From Plecoglossus altivelis (Eukaryota; Chordata; Actinopteri; Osmeriformes; Plecoglossidae), in contig BROE01000028.1 in the NCBI GenBank assembly GCA_036571765.1, positions 6,689,283-6,753,282 of the forward strand: a DNA stretch of 64,000 nt, given 5' to 3'. Within the stretch, counting starts at the first letter, position 1. Each line of letters begins with the position of its first letter. Made by a program: the position numbers and the translations under genes. The notes beneath the pieces are model-generated. The model did no database searches and was not told the DNA's origin. It worked only from the letters and a program-made list of their open reading frames with translations. Below, piece by piece: positions 1 to 10,080 of the stretch.

Positions 1-176
1 TGATGAAAAGTCTTGGTATTATTGAATATGTATCTTCTGTTTCCTACTTCGTTTCCACCTTCCTCGTCCTCCTTCTCCACCCCCAATTCTCTCTCCTTTT
101 CCCTCCTCTCCCTCTCCTCCCCGCCCTCCACTCCCCTCCTCCTCCTCCTCCCCTCCTCCTCCTCCTCCCCCCCCAG

Positions 177-404
177 GTGGAGGTGAAGCCCTACGTCCTT
201 GACGACCAGCTGTGCGACGAGTGTCAGGGCGCCCGCTGCGGGGGCAAGTTCGCTCCGTTCTTCTGCGCCAACGTCACCTGCCTGCAGTACTACTGTGATT
301 TCTGCTGGGCCAACATCCACTCGCGCGCTGGCCGCGAGTTCCACAAGCCACTGGTCAAGGAGGGCGCAGACCGCCCCCGACAGATCCACTTCCGCTGGAA
401 CTGA
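177..404 (+). CDS. cpeb2: CPEB2, last coding exon (C-terminal zinc-binding domain)
   Basis: Only the last coding exon is in the window. It follows a long C/T tract and an acceptor AG at 175-176, and encodes 75 residues before TGA at 402-404. The residues are the C-terminal Cys/His-rich ZZ-like zinc domain of the CPEB2/3/4 group (LCDECQGARCGGKF, then CANVTC, YYCDFCW, HSRAGREFHKPLVKEG and the terminal FRWN). CPEB proteins bind cytoplasmic polyadenylation elements in mRNA 3' UTRs and control poly(A) tail length and translation; the zinc domain helps RNA binding and partner recruitment. CPEB2, 3 and 4 are almost identical here, so the paralogue call rests on the next genes (C1QTNF7, CC2D2A, FBXL5), which flank CPEB2 in human. 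The RRMs and N-terminal part lie upstream of the window. Reading in front of position 177 is intron. Confidence 0.93.
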   Translation: MEVKPYVLDDQLCDECQGARCGGKFAPFFCANVTCLQYYCDFCWANIHSRAGREFHKPLVKEGADRPRQIHFRWN

Positions 405-2088
405 GGTGGTGTGTGGGAGGGGGGGGCATCCAGGAAGTGAGGACAGACAGGTAGGAAGTGATGCGTAGACAGGCGAGGAAGTGTGTCACTCAGTTTGTCC
501 TCCCCCTAAGATGTCAGTCTAGAAGACATAAGTACTATACAGTATGTCGCTATATATACAGTCTGTATCTTTTGTAGCAGCCAAACAGTACAAGCCTCAG
601 TTTTTCACCAAAATCCCGTTCCCATCTCAGGCTCCAACAACACTTTTGTGGTACTTTCATGTTTTGTAAGAGAGGACATTTAAAAAAAACACACACAAAA
701 TAATAGATTGCTTTTTTGTAGTTTTTCAAATTATTTTTATATATTTAAGGTAGATATGAGAATGTTGTTGCATGGGGGGGCAGCCTGTCTGTCTGTCCGT
801 CTGTGATTCTGGCTGCTGCTAGCTGCTCTCTAGAAAGTGTAGTGCTTTCTGGGAAATCCTTGATTCTACAATCTCACCCCAGGTCCTTACCAAAGGTAGC
901 GAGACATTAGGAAACATAAAAGTGATACATTTCTGTCGCTCAAACTCTTACTTGCTATGTTTTCACTGTCTCCTGATTGCAGAACAGGTTAACAACAGCT
1001 ACATTTGATATAATTAATGAATCAATATTAATGATAACTATAGTTCTTAATGATCTATTAGCTAATGGTTTATTTCAGCGAGTCTACTATATCTGTGCTC
1101 CCGTAAAATCATACCTCAAAATGCAAATCTGGTTTGTACTAAGCTCTATTTACAAAGTCTTTATCACAAGCTATATTAGAAGCTTTGCTGCTATGTAACT
1201 ATAGGAACGGAGGTGTGGTAGTGGAGCACACCTGCAGTCAGAGGCCACGCCCTTTTAGCCTGGCACAGTAGAATAGGAACACATCAAGGTGCATGTTTGT
1301 GTCATCACACCTGCATGAGGAATACTTTCCAACACACAGCAGAGATGGGAGCGCATAAACCACCTGCTTCCTACCAATCAATATGAAGCCCTGGTAGAAC
1401 AGCATGGTCCATATTTCCTGATGCCAAGGTTGTACCATATTTAAACACTTAATCAACAGATATTGTGTAACTCCAATACGTGGAGAGAAAAAAAATGGTT
1501 CTAAAAAAAATATATATATCTTGCATGCGTTGATGTTTCCATGTGATTTGATGCGTTTACATAATACAAAAACCTGATACTGGTTGTTGTGTACATTGGT
1601 GGAGGCCGTTATTTTGTCACCCTGGTGAGATTCAAGGTGTTCGGCTTAGTGTCTGTGTCTGTGTTGTTCAGTGCCGTCTGTGGCGTTGTCAGTGTGGATT
1701 CAGGTGTCCGATGAAAACAATCTATATGTAGCACAGAAAGACAACATCGAAACTGTTTTGCCCCCAATCCCTTCCCCCCTTGTCACCAAGGTTACCGCTC
1801 TGTAGTGTAGCCCGTCAGACTATCGTAGGGACCCCGAGCAGCCACAAGGACCAGAGAGAGACCAGATAGCAGAGAGAGACCAGATAGCAGAGAGAGACCA
1901 GCGCGTGTGCGTGCATGTCCTGCTCTGTGACGCGGGTCTCTCCTGCGGTCCTCTGCATGGGTTAGGCTCTCTAACTGACTACTGTTACTCTCCACATAGG
2001 AGACGATTATTATTCACCTACTTGATTGTTTAATTTATTTGACTTATTTGTGACAGTTTGCATACTGTCAACCCCATCCCATTCCCTT

Positions 2089-2250
2089 GTCTCTCCCTCT
2101 CACTCTCTCCCTCTCTCCCTGTCTCTCTCCCTCTCTCTCACCCCCCCCTCTCTCTCCTTCCTCTCAGCTGTCTTTCCCCTCTCATCTCTCACACCTCCCT
2201 TCTTCCTCTCTCTCCCTCTCGCTCCCTCCCTCCCTCCCTCCCTCTCTCCA
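2089..2250. repeat. (CT)n / CCCT-rich low-complexity tract
   Basis: Near-pure pyrimidine run made of CTCTCC and CCCT units, ending in a (CCTC)n run near 2225-2245. It lies in the CPEB2 3' UTR. The reading frames open across it are proline/serine/leucine-only and are not genes. Confidence 0.8.
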
Positions 2251-3905
2251 GTATTTATGATGGATTATGCACTCATCATTCTTCTATCCCTTCTCTGTCG
2301 TCCACTGTAGATCCACTTAATCCTGCAGAGTCTCTCTGTTTATTGAGGACATTAGCGTTGACTGCTACCTACCTATTTAAAAAAAAAGGCCAGATTATTT
2401 ATTTGCTTTATATAAGTTGAAGAAGTAGAAGTGAGATGATGTGCTTCTTAGGTTTTCTACGTTCCGCCAATGAAGCAGTGACGTTCTATTTTAGAACATA
2501 TGATGTATTTCGGGAAGGGAGTGACAAAGTTGCTGATGTACCCTGAGTGTTGACGTCTCTGACTCCCTCCTTAAGCCCCCCCCTCCCACCACCGGCCATC
2601 CCTTCCCTACGGCCTTGCTCGGATCGACCCCCCACCGCCCCCAATCTGAGAAGTAAGCGTTTACATGGAGAGCAGCCATTGTTTCTGGACAACTAAATGT
2701 CACTTCCCTGTTGTGTTGGTGAGGCCGCTAGGTGTCCTAATGATGGGAAGGTGTAGAAAAACCTGTTTGACTAAAAAACGTACATGATGATCAGATCTTA
2801 ATGTATGTATTTAGTGTTGTAGTGAAGATATCATATTATATTGCAACCATATTGATTTAGTAGATATCAGGAGCACGAGGATTTTGAATTTTGAGTTGTA
2901 CATCTCAGAGTCATACTAGAGATTGAGATTGTCACAGTATCACGTATCAGGCGAGTAGTCGAGTAGCTATTATGGAACATTAAGTACTCGAGCGGGAGAG
3001 GGGCAGGGAGGGGTGGAGGCAGGGAGGTTCTGTTAAGAGATACCAAGAACCATGTTGTTATGATATGATATAATATATACGTACACATTTAGTTTGAAGG
3101 CAGAAAACAGTGTTGGTTGTCATATTCATGGGAGATACTTGAGATTCTCTGGATGAAAGCCTACGGTTGGCTCTACTCATTGACACTCTGAAACTTGAAT
3201 ATAACACATTTTGAAAGGCAGGATGACCTCGAATCTGTGTTGTGACGTGCAATACTGTTTCTAATGTTTGTATCAAAAGTATGAATTACAGTGGAAACCT
3301 TTTTAATGCAGAATTATTTTTTTCATTGCATATTTTGCAAATTTCTGATCCAGTGTCATTTTTTACTGTCAGAAAAGAAAACCCCTTTTTTTCATTGCAA
3401 CTATTTTTAAATCCAGATATCTTTGTACTGATGTAAATGATTGTAGTTATTTTAGTGTTTTGCTAACAAATGGACAGACTTTTCATGCATATTTCTATTT
3501 TATTTTATTCTGTTTTATTCCGTTTTTTATTTCACTGAATAGGAGTTCTTTTAATAAGTTTTCATATTAAGTATCATTGATATAATTTGATATTCAGGTA
3601 TTGTTTATGTGGAGAAAAAGAATATAATATATATTATATATAATTATAAAGATTGCTGCATGGCTCAGATATAATGTTAATGTTTAATTATTTTTCAATC
3701 TAAATCTTTGTAATATTATTGTTAAAGTAACTCATTTCTAAATCGGTCTGTGTATAGATTCACAAAAAAGTGGTTGACGGGGTGTTTATGGAATGGGATT
3801 ACTGACTGGTTGTTTGATATGCAAAATGAATATCATGTCGATTTTTATTTTCGTTTCGTATTTAAATGGAATGATTGATAACAATCTTTTTGCTTTGATT
3901 TCCTG

Positions 3906-3911
3906 AATAAA
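3906..3911 (+). terminator. cpeb2: Poly(A) signal AATAAA, candidate end of CPEB2
   Basis: Canonical AATAAA hexamer at the end of the AT-rich 3' UTR. Base composition turns GC-rich right after it (from about 3980), which fits the end of the transcript. A TTTTTAT element lies 58 bases upstream, inside the usual working distance of a cytoplasmic polyadenylation element. Confidence 0.6.
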
Positions 3912-4299
3912 GACCCGTTCTGTTGGAACACGTAATGGCAGATGTTGCGTCAGACCCATTCCCCAGTGCAGTGCTTTACTAAACAAGACCGCGCCGGGAG
4001 GCGAGCAGATGGAGCAGCGGCGCCACGGGCGACGTGCGACGAGGTAGCGGGCGTGCGCCTCCCGCCACCCGCGCCGGACGACGTACTGTACGACCCCTCC
4101 CATGCCATCCCTGCCAATCCCGCAAAGACACCTGGGTGCGGGTCCAGCCCCTACCTATCGCCATCCTGCCTCCCTGAGCCGGCCCGAGACCCAACACCGT
4201 GTACAGCCCTACCGTCCCTCCTCACCTCCCCAACCAACACCTCCATGCGCCTACGCGGAGCGGGATCCGCTCCTCCTCCCTGCCAACGACAGAGAACCG

Positions 4300-4880
4300 A
4301 CCTACAGCCCTGAACGATCCCTCCTCCTCCCTCCAGCCCAACACCTCCAGCCCTAAGACCAATCCCATTCTCCACCTGCCTAAGCACAAGCCAAACCGAA
4401 ATGTGGTACAGTCCTAGACCCTCGCCTCCTCCTCCCAACCCAGCACCTTCCAGGAGCGCCCTCCTCCTCCCTCCAACCCTAACACCTCCAGACCTACCTG
4501 TCCCTCCTCCTCCCTCCAACCCAACACCTCCAGCCCTACCTCCCTCCTCCTGCGCCTCCAACCCAAACACCTACCTCTCCTACGCCCAAACCCAGCACCT
4601 GCCAGACCCTGTACTCCTCCCTCTCCTCCCCAAACGCCAACAAGTCCCCAGCCCTACCTTCCCTCCTCCTTCCCTCCAACCCTACCTCAACTCCAGCCCT
4701 ACCTCCCTCCTCCTACTCTCGCCAACCGCCAACAAGTCTCCAGCCCTACCTCCCTCCTCCTCCCTCCAACCCAACACCTCCAGCCCTACCTCCCTCCTCC
4801 TCCCCAACCCAACACCTCCAGCCCTACCTCCCTCCAACCCAACACCTCCAGCCCTACCTCCCTCCTCCCTCCAACCCAAG
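4300..4880. repeat. Minisatellite, C-rich, about 40-bp unit
   Basis: Imperfect tandem copies of a unit containing CCAACACCTCCAGCCCTACC followed by TCCCTCCTCC. Copies differ by substitutions and by variable numbers of the TCC sub-repeat. Proline/serine-rich open frames here (for example 4401-4889) come from the repeat. The flanks 3930-4300 and 4900-5370 hold no gene that I can recognise. Confidence 0.85.
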
Positions 4881-5374
4881 AAGGTATGAGGTGTCCACCT
4901 ATAGATGTTTGAGATAAGTAAGGTATTAAATATGTGTGTGTTTTGACAGGAAGGCAGGTGTGACAAGGTGACAGTGGAAGGTGGGGGTCGAGAGCCGGTT
5001 TGTCTTTCAACTCCACAGCTGTGTTTCCTCACAGAGGCCTGGGTCTCCAGGGTAACAGAAACAAAGCAACAGTTTCTCTGCTGCTCTGTAGCACCATCTA
5101 GGTGATACAGATATGTAGCACCTGGCAGTTTATAACTGTCGTGCTATGAAACATAATGTACACCCTACAAACACATGCATTTAGCAAGAGTTAACTCCCA
5201 TCTATCTTCAGTCTTTTTTTAAATCTCTTCTTGGAATACTGGGAGTTATAGAGGCAAAAACACCAAATCTTTGCTGACATCATGAACACCTCAGACTTGG
5301 TCTTGTAGTTTTGATTTGGTTCCACTGATTCGGAGTCACTTATTGGATGTTTGTTAGGCCTAGCTGAGGCTCGG

Positions 5375-6300
5375 GTTTAGGGAGGGGAGAGGCTAGAAGG
5401 GGAGGAGGGAGGGGGGTAGATCTGGCAGGAGGAGCCGAGGATGGGGTAGGAGAGGCCTGGGAGGGGAGGCAGAGGAGGTGGGCTAGTAAAGGAGTGGGGA
5501 GGGGAGGAAGAGAAGGAGGGGGTATGAGAGGCTAGGAGGGAGAGGAGAGGCCAGGAGGGGGGAGGCCAGGAGAGGCTGGGAGGGGAGATCCCTGAGGAGG
5601 AGGAGGAGGGCCGGTGATACCAGGAGAGGCTGGCGAGTGGGAGGAGAGGAGAGGGGCTAGGAGAGAGGTAGTGGGGAGGGGAGTCTAGAGGGTGAGCAAG
5701 GGGGGTAGGAGAGGCTGGGAGGCGTTATGGAAGAGGAGAGGGGCTAGGAAGGAGAGCTGGGTAGGGGCATGGCAGAAGGAGGTAGGGTTGCCTAGTAGGG
5801 AACTGGGAGGGGAGGAGAGAAGGAGGGGAGGTGAGGGGAGGGGAAGGGAGGAGCGGAGAGACGTTGGAGGTGGGGAGGGGAGGAAGGAGAGGGAAGAAGG
5901 AGAATAGAGGAGAGGAGAAAAGAGGAGAGAGGAGGAAAGGGGAGGAGAGGGTGGGCAGGGGAGGAGAGGAGGAGGAGGTAAGGAAAGAGCTGGGAGGGGA
6001 GGAGAGGAGATGAGGAGGGGCTAGGAGAGGCTGGGAGAGGCTGAGAGAGAGAAACAAAGAGAAACACTGTGATAGAAATAAAGAGGGAGGGAGGGAGAGA
6101 GGAGGAGGAGGGGTAAGGAGAGGCCTGGGACCGCCCGAGGAGGAGGAGAGGGTAGGAGAGGCTATGAGGGGGAGAGAGGCAGCCAAAAAAGTTGGAAAGG
6201 GGAGGAGACGGGAAGCAGAGGAGTGGCTGGGAGAGGAGAGAATGCAGACGGGAACAGTGAGGGAGGAGAGGGGGAGAGGGAGGAGAGGTTTGGAGGCGGC
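5375..6300. repeat. Purine-rich (GGGAGGA) minisatellite array
   Basis: About 900 bases of nearly pure G/A on the + strand, built from variants of GAGGCTGGGAGGGGAGGAGG. Such polypurine/polypyrimidine mirror-like tracts can form triplex or quadruplex structures. The 202- and 194-residue frames on the - strand are Ser/Pro/Leu low complexity and are not genes. Confidence 0.8.
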
Positions 6301-6440
6301 TGGTGTCCCACTGAAGCGCAACTCTGAGAACATAAATGTTGTGTTTCACACATGTTGGAGAGCGGGAAGCACACATAGACGACAGGAGAGACAGAGGAGA
6401 GGTTCTGAAACCACAGATAGAGAGACCAAGAGGACAGGTA

Positions 6441-6442
6441 GT

Positions 6443-6486
<44 letters not shown>
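6441..6486. repeat. (GA)n microsatellite
   Basis: GA dinucleotide run with a single AAAG interruption. Confidence 0.95.
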
Positions 6487-6489
<3 letters not shown>

Positions 6490-6779
6490 CATGTTGGTAG
6501 ACTGACTATGTTGTCCAACAGGACACTAACCTGCCTGGAGTGACTGTCAATTTACCTGCAGGACCTTCAACTGTGAGGTGAGAGCATATTGTCTTCTATC
6601 TACAGATCACTTGAATCCAAAGCAGTGTTCAAATTGTGCACATTGAATGTTTAGCAGGAATTCAAGGAGCAGTGCATAGTTCCAACTGGTTTACAGTATT
6701 ACCATTTAAGGAACAGTCGGCCTTTTCTGAGCTGACTCTTTGATTTCAGATTGTGAATGAGGAAAGGAGGAACGCTGAC

Positions 6780-6916
6780 ATTTTTATTATTATAAATATA
6801 TAAATATAAATATTTATTATTAACAGTTTTTATCTGAAAAAGGGAGACATTCACTGGGTGATTCAAATCTGCCACCTGTTGATCTGCAGTCAAATCCTTT
6901 CGAACTGAACTACACC
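6780..6916 (-). mobile_element. tRNA-Cys-derived SINE fragment
   Basis: Read on the - strand, 6916 down to about 6840 has an A-box-like TGTAGTTCAGT, the tRNA-Cys anticodon-arm sequence GACTGCAGATCAACAGGT and a degenerate B box (CAGATTTGAATC). An AT-rich tail with TAATAATAAA follows (to about 6780). The acceptor stem does not pair and the B box is mutated, so this is a retroposed, decayed copy and not a working tRNA. Confidence 0.7.
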
Positions 6917-7150
6917 CATCCCATGTGACACAACACAGGACACATATTGTTTACATGTGTCAAGTAAAGTAACTGATAAGGACAATGTTTCACCTCAGCA
7001 ATAACTGAGATGGAGTACATTTCCTTTTTCTTTTTACCTCACTCATTAAGGAACCTTTACTCTGCTTGTGTCCTGAACAGCAGCATGACTGTGAGTGTTT
7101 GTGTGTGAGAATGTACGTTTTTCCTGCCTGGTTACTTCTCTGTGTTGGTT

Positions 7151-7202
7151 GAGTGTGTGTGTGTGTGTGTGTTGTGCGTGTGCATGCGTGTGCATGCGTG
7201 TT
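7151..7202. repeat. (TG)n microsatellite with GCATGCGT variants
   Basis: Run of TG dinucleotides followed by two GTGCATGCGT units. Confidence 0.9.
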
Positions 7203-7448
7203 AGACCAGGTTTGGTATTCTAGGCCATTCCCAAGATGACATCACTTCTGCGGGGCGGAAATGGTGGGCGGGGATTCTCACAGAGAGAACCTCACGCTGG
7301 CTCCCTGCCCGCATCGTTACCTCACAAATCAAAACCACACCACAGAGGACAACCTTGAGCTGAACCAGCCCTCATTAACACTGGAGACAGTATCTGTTTC
7401 CATCCCTGACTGGCATCACATACATACAGGGATGAGTCTAGTCTAGTC

Positions 7449-7449
7449 T

Positions 7450-7481
<32 letters not shown>

Positions 7482-7590
7482 TTTCTTTCTGTCTGTTTGT
7501 CTGTCGGCCAGCCGGCTGGTCAACCTGTCTGTCTGCCTGCTTGCCTGTCCGTTGGCCTATCTGTCTGTCCGTGTGCCTCTCTCTCTCTTT
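7449..7590. repeat. (CCTG)n / (CTGT)n tetranucleotide repeat
   Basis: Six CCTG units followed by degenerate CTGT and CTGC units through about 7590. Between this repeat and C1QTNF7 (7600-8080) I see no further coding sequence; 5' non-coding exons of C1QTNF7 may lie here but are not resolved. Confidence 0.85.
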
Positions 7591-8112
7591 ATCTCTCTTT
7601 GAACTACGCAAGTATATCCAGACAGAACTAATTACGAGATTTAATATGAACTAATGAAAATAGTTCACTGAAAGGTCCATGCATAAAGCTGCCAAGGGCT
7701 AGTCTGCGTGTTTGTGTTTTCCATCCTGGGTTTTAGTCAGTGTTAAGTTCCTCGAACACAACAGCTGTTATGTCACGACAGTGGAATGCTTGGCAGAGGG
7801 GACCGAGTTCTCTCCAGCTTCAGACGCTCAAACATGACATGGTTGACGAGGGGAACCCAGAGAGGGAAGAATTTGGGAGGGTCTGGGAGAGAGAGGCGTG
7901 GCTGATCTCTCATGGAGGATCACAAAATGCCATGAGATTTAACTTTGTTTGTTTCTTTGTCAAACCACCCCCCCCCTCCCTCCACTCTCCTTCCTTTGTG
8001 GTGAATCAAATGCTGTTCCATTTATCTCACTCCCTCTGCTATTAGTTTAACGCTCTTCCATTTATCTCCCTTTGTGTCTAGGGCTCCTCCCCCCCCTGCT
8101 GGAGGGTGCAGG

Positions 8113-9541
8113 ATGTGGGCGCTGGTAGGCATGGCCTGTCTGTGTCAGTGTGTAATCGGGCAGCTGGCGAAGGCGAAGGAAGTTTCACCCCGTCTGGTCT
8201 GCAGTGTTCCAGGGTTGCCAGGGGCGCCGGGCAAGCCTGGGCCCAGCGGGGGTGCGGGGGCGGAGGGCCAGGTGGGGATCCCCGGGAGAGACGGCAGGGA
8301 CGGACGCAAGGGGGAGAAGGGGGAGAAGGGGGATGCAGGTATGGAGACGACCACACACACTTCCACCCCAGCTCGACTAGTGTTGTGTCAAGTCTTCAAA
8401 TCAATCTTTTCACTTTCGAAAAAAACACACTGGAACACGACCAAGTTTGATGTAGTGTTTATTGGTCTTCAACATGATAAAAACTCAAAATGACAACAAC
8501 TTGTCTTTTACCAACATGGACTCCTCCCCCCGCCTCTGGAAGGATCCGGACAATGATATATGATAGAGGGCGAAGCTGCTCGAAAGACGAAGTATTTATG
8601 ACGACAGTGATAAATCACTGTCTATAAAAGTTTTATATAGAGATCAACTTCCTGCATCTGCCTGCCAGCTGTGATTGCCAGGTGGACAGACGAACACACC
8701 TGGGATATCCATTATGTCTGGAGATCATCTAGGCAGATGCCATCTCTGTCAACACACACAACACATCCCCAACAGATAGGAAACCAGCAGCGCATAGTTC
8801 TAATAGTGTCTGGAGGCAAGACGATATGCCAGGCACAGTGAAAAGTAACACATCTTCGCTACCAGATGCAACAACAACGGACGTTTGAACCAAAGTTCAT
8901 CTTGTGTTCCAGGTGTGAAAGGACGAGTGGGGCCAACGGGAAGGCATGGGGACCGGGGAGATCGGGGGCCAGGGGGAAAGAGAGGCCCCGAGGGAGAGCA
9001 AGGAGACCCAGGCTCCCCAGGGGCCCAGGGCCCCCACGCCCAGAAGGGGGACCAGGGCCCCCGAGGCCAACGGGGGACCCCAGGAGTCTGCCGGTGTGGC
9101 AGCCTGGTGCCCAAAGCAGCCTTTTCCGTGGGCATCACCAGCAGCTACCCAGCTGAGAAGGTGCCCATCCGCTTCAACAAGGTCCTCTTCAATGAGGGGG
9201 GCCACTACAACCCGGACACAGGCAAGTTCATCTGTGCCTACCCAGGTGTCTACTACTTCTCCTACGACATCACCCTGGCCGACAAGCACCTGGCCATCGG
9301 GCTTGTGCAGAATGGCCAGTACCGCATCAAGACCTTCGACGCCAACACGGGGAACCACGACGTGGCGTCCGGTTCCACCGTGATGTTCCTCAACCCTGAG
9401 GATGAGGTGTGGCTGGAGATCTTCTTTAAAGACCAGAACGGTCTGTTCTCTGACCCGGGGTGGTCCGACAGTCTCTTCTCTGGGTTCCTACTCTACGCCG
9501 ACACCAATTACCTCGACACGCTGTCTGAGGACTATGCTTAG
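8113..9541 (+). CDS. c1qtnf7: C1QTNF7 (C1q and TNF related 7, CTRP7)
   Basis: Two coding exons: 8113-8338 and 8913-9541 (TAG). They join in phase 1 and give 284 residues, against 289 in human. The ATG at 8113 is chosen because it starts a hydrophobic signal peptide (residues 1-16) just before the mature N terminus. Next come a conserved VCSVPGLPG segment, a collagen Gly-X-Y stalk (about 33-133), two cysteines (CRCG, 135 and 137) and a C1q/TNF-like globular head (about 145-275). The stalk segment GRDGRDGRKGEKGEKG and the C-terminal YLDTLSED are specific to C1QTNF7 rather than C1QTNF2, and the CPEB2 and CC2D2A neighbours agree. The product is a secreted, trimer-forming protein linked to metabolic signalling. 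One stalk triplet has Ala in the Gly position (GPHAQKG). A 5' untranslated exon probably lies upstream; an acceptor AG at 8080-8081 fits the start of this exon. Confidence 0.93.
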
Positions 9542-9692
9542 TTGGATATTTTACAGATATTCTAGAAAGTACTATTCTATTTTATTAGAGTGATGTGAAG
9601 GGAGGGGAAGGACTGGAGTTTGTAATATTCACATCGTTTTAAATTTTCTTATTTATGACCTGTATTAATAATCACCGCATCTAGCAGAATAC

Positions 9693-9698
9693 ATTAAA
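9693..9698 (+). terminator. c1qtnf7: ATTAAA variant poly(A) signal, candidate for C1QTNF7
   Basis: The common ATTAAA variant lies 152 bases after the stop codon in AT-rich sequence. The NLR stop on the opposite strand is only about 380 bases further on, so the two 3' UTRs converge and may overlap. Confidence 0.4.
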
Positions 9699-10080
9699 TC
9701 TCTTTATAATATGCATGCGTTTCTGAAATCATATTGATGTCATTGCTATAGTATGATACCATTGTTGTGAAGTGATGTCACTGTTGGAGTATAATGTGAT
9801 GTGTTTGCACTTTAATAATAACAACTTAGATCAACTTAACACGCTACAGATGAGTGAGTTTATAGGGTCAGTCAGTCACCACCGAGTACATAACGTTTTG
9901 GTGGCGTGTCTATTACGAAAGAGAGGAGGGTCCGATAGATTAGCAAAACAATCGAATCAACGCCAATATTGACCCGCTATATCCAGTCCATAACCATCTA
10001 TGTAACTGTGATCACACAGCGTAATGCTGTCCAGTGGTGTGCTTGGAGAGTGAGCCTCCCATGAATGGGAACGAAGTAGC

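Larger units (their letters stand above)
405..3930 (+). other. cpeb2: CPEB2 3' UTR (about 3.5 kb)
   Basis: No credible coding sequence lies between the CPEB2 stop and the poly(A) signal at 3906. The stretch is AT-rich, especially 3300-3900, as expected of a long regulated 3' UTR. It holds several CPE-like TTTTAT/TTTTTAT motifs (about 731, a cluster at 3490-3535, and 3842-3848). A C/T-rich low-complexity tract occupies 2089-2250. The 3' limit is inferred from the hexamer. Confidence 0.65.

Noticed and set aside
4401..4889. 162-codon proline-rich frame, possible structural protein
   Set aside because: It follows a DNA tandem repeat with units out of codon phase, with no signal peptide and no similar neighbour.
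8113..9541. C1QTNF2 rather than C1QTNF7
   Set aside because: The collagen start, the VCRCGS hinge, the YLDTLSED end and the CPEB2/CC2D2A neighbours all fit C1QTNF7.
9402..9593. Small frame overlapping the C1q domain
   Set aside because: Out-of-frame shadow of the C1QTNF7 coding exon.
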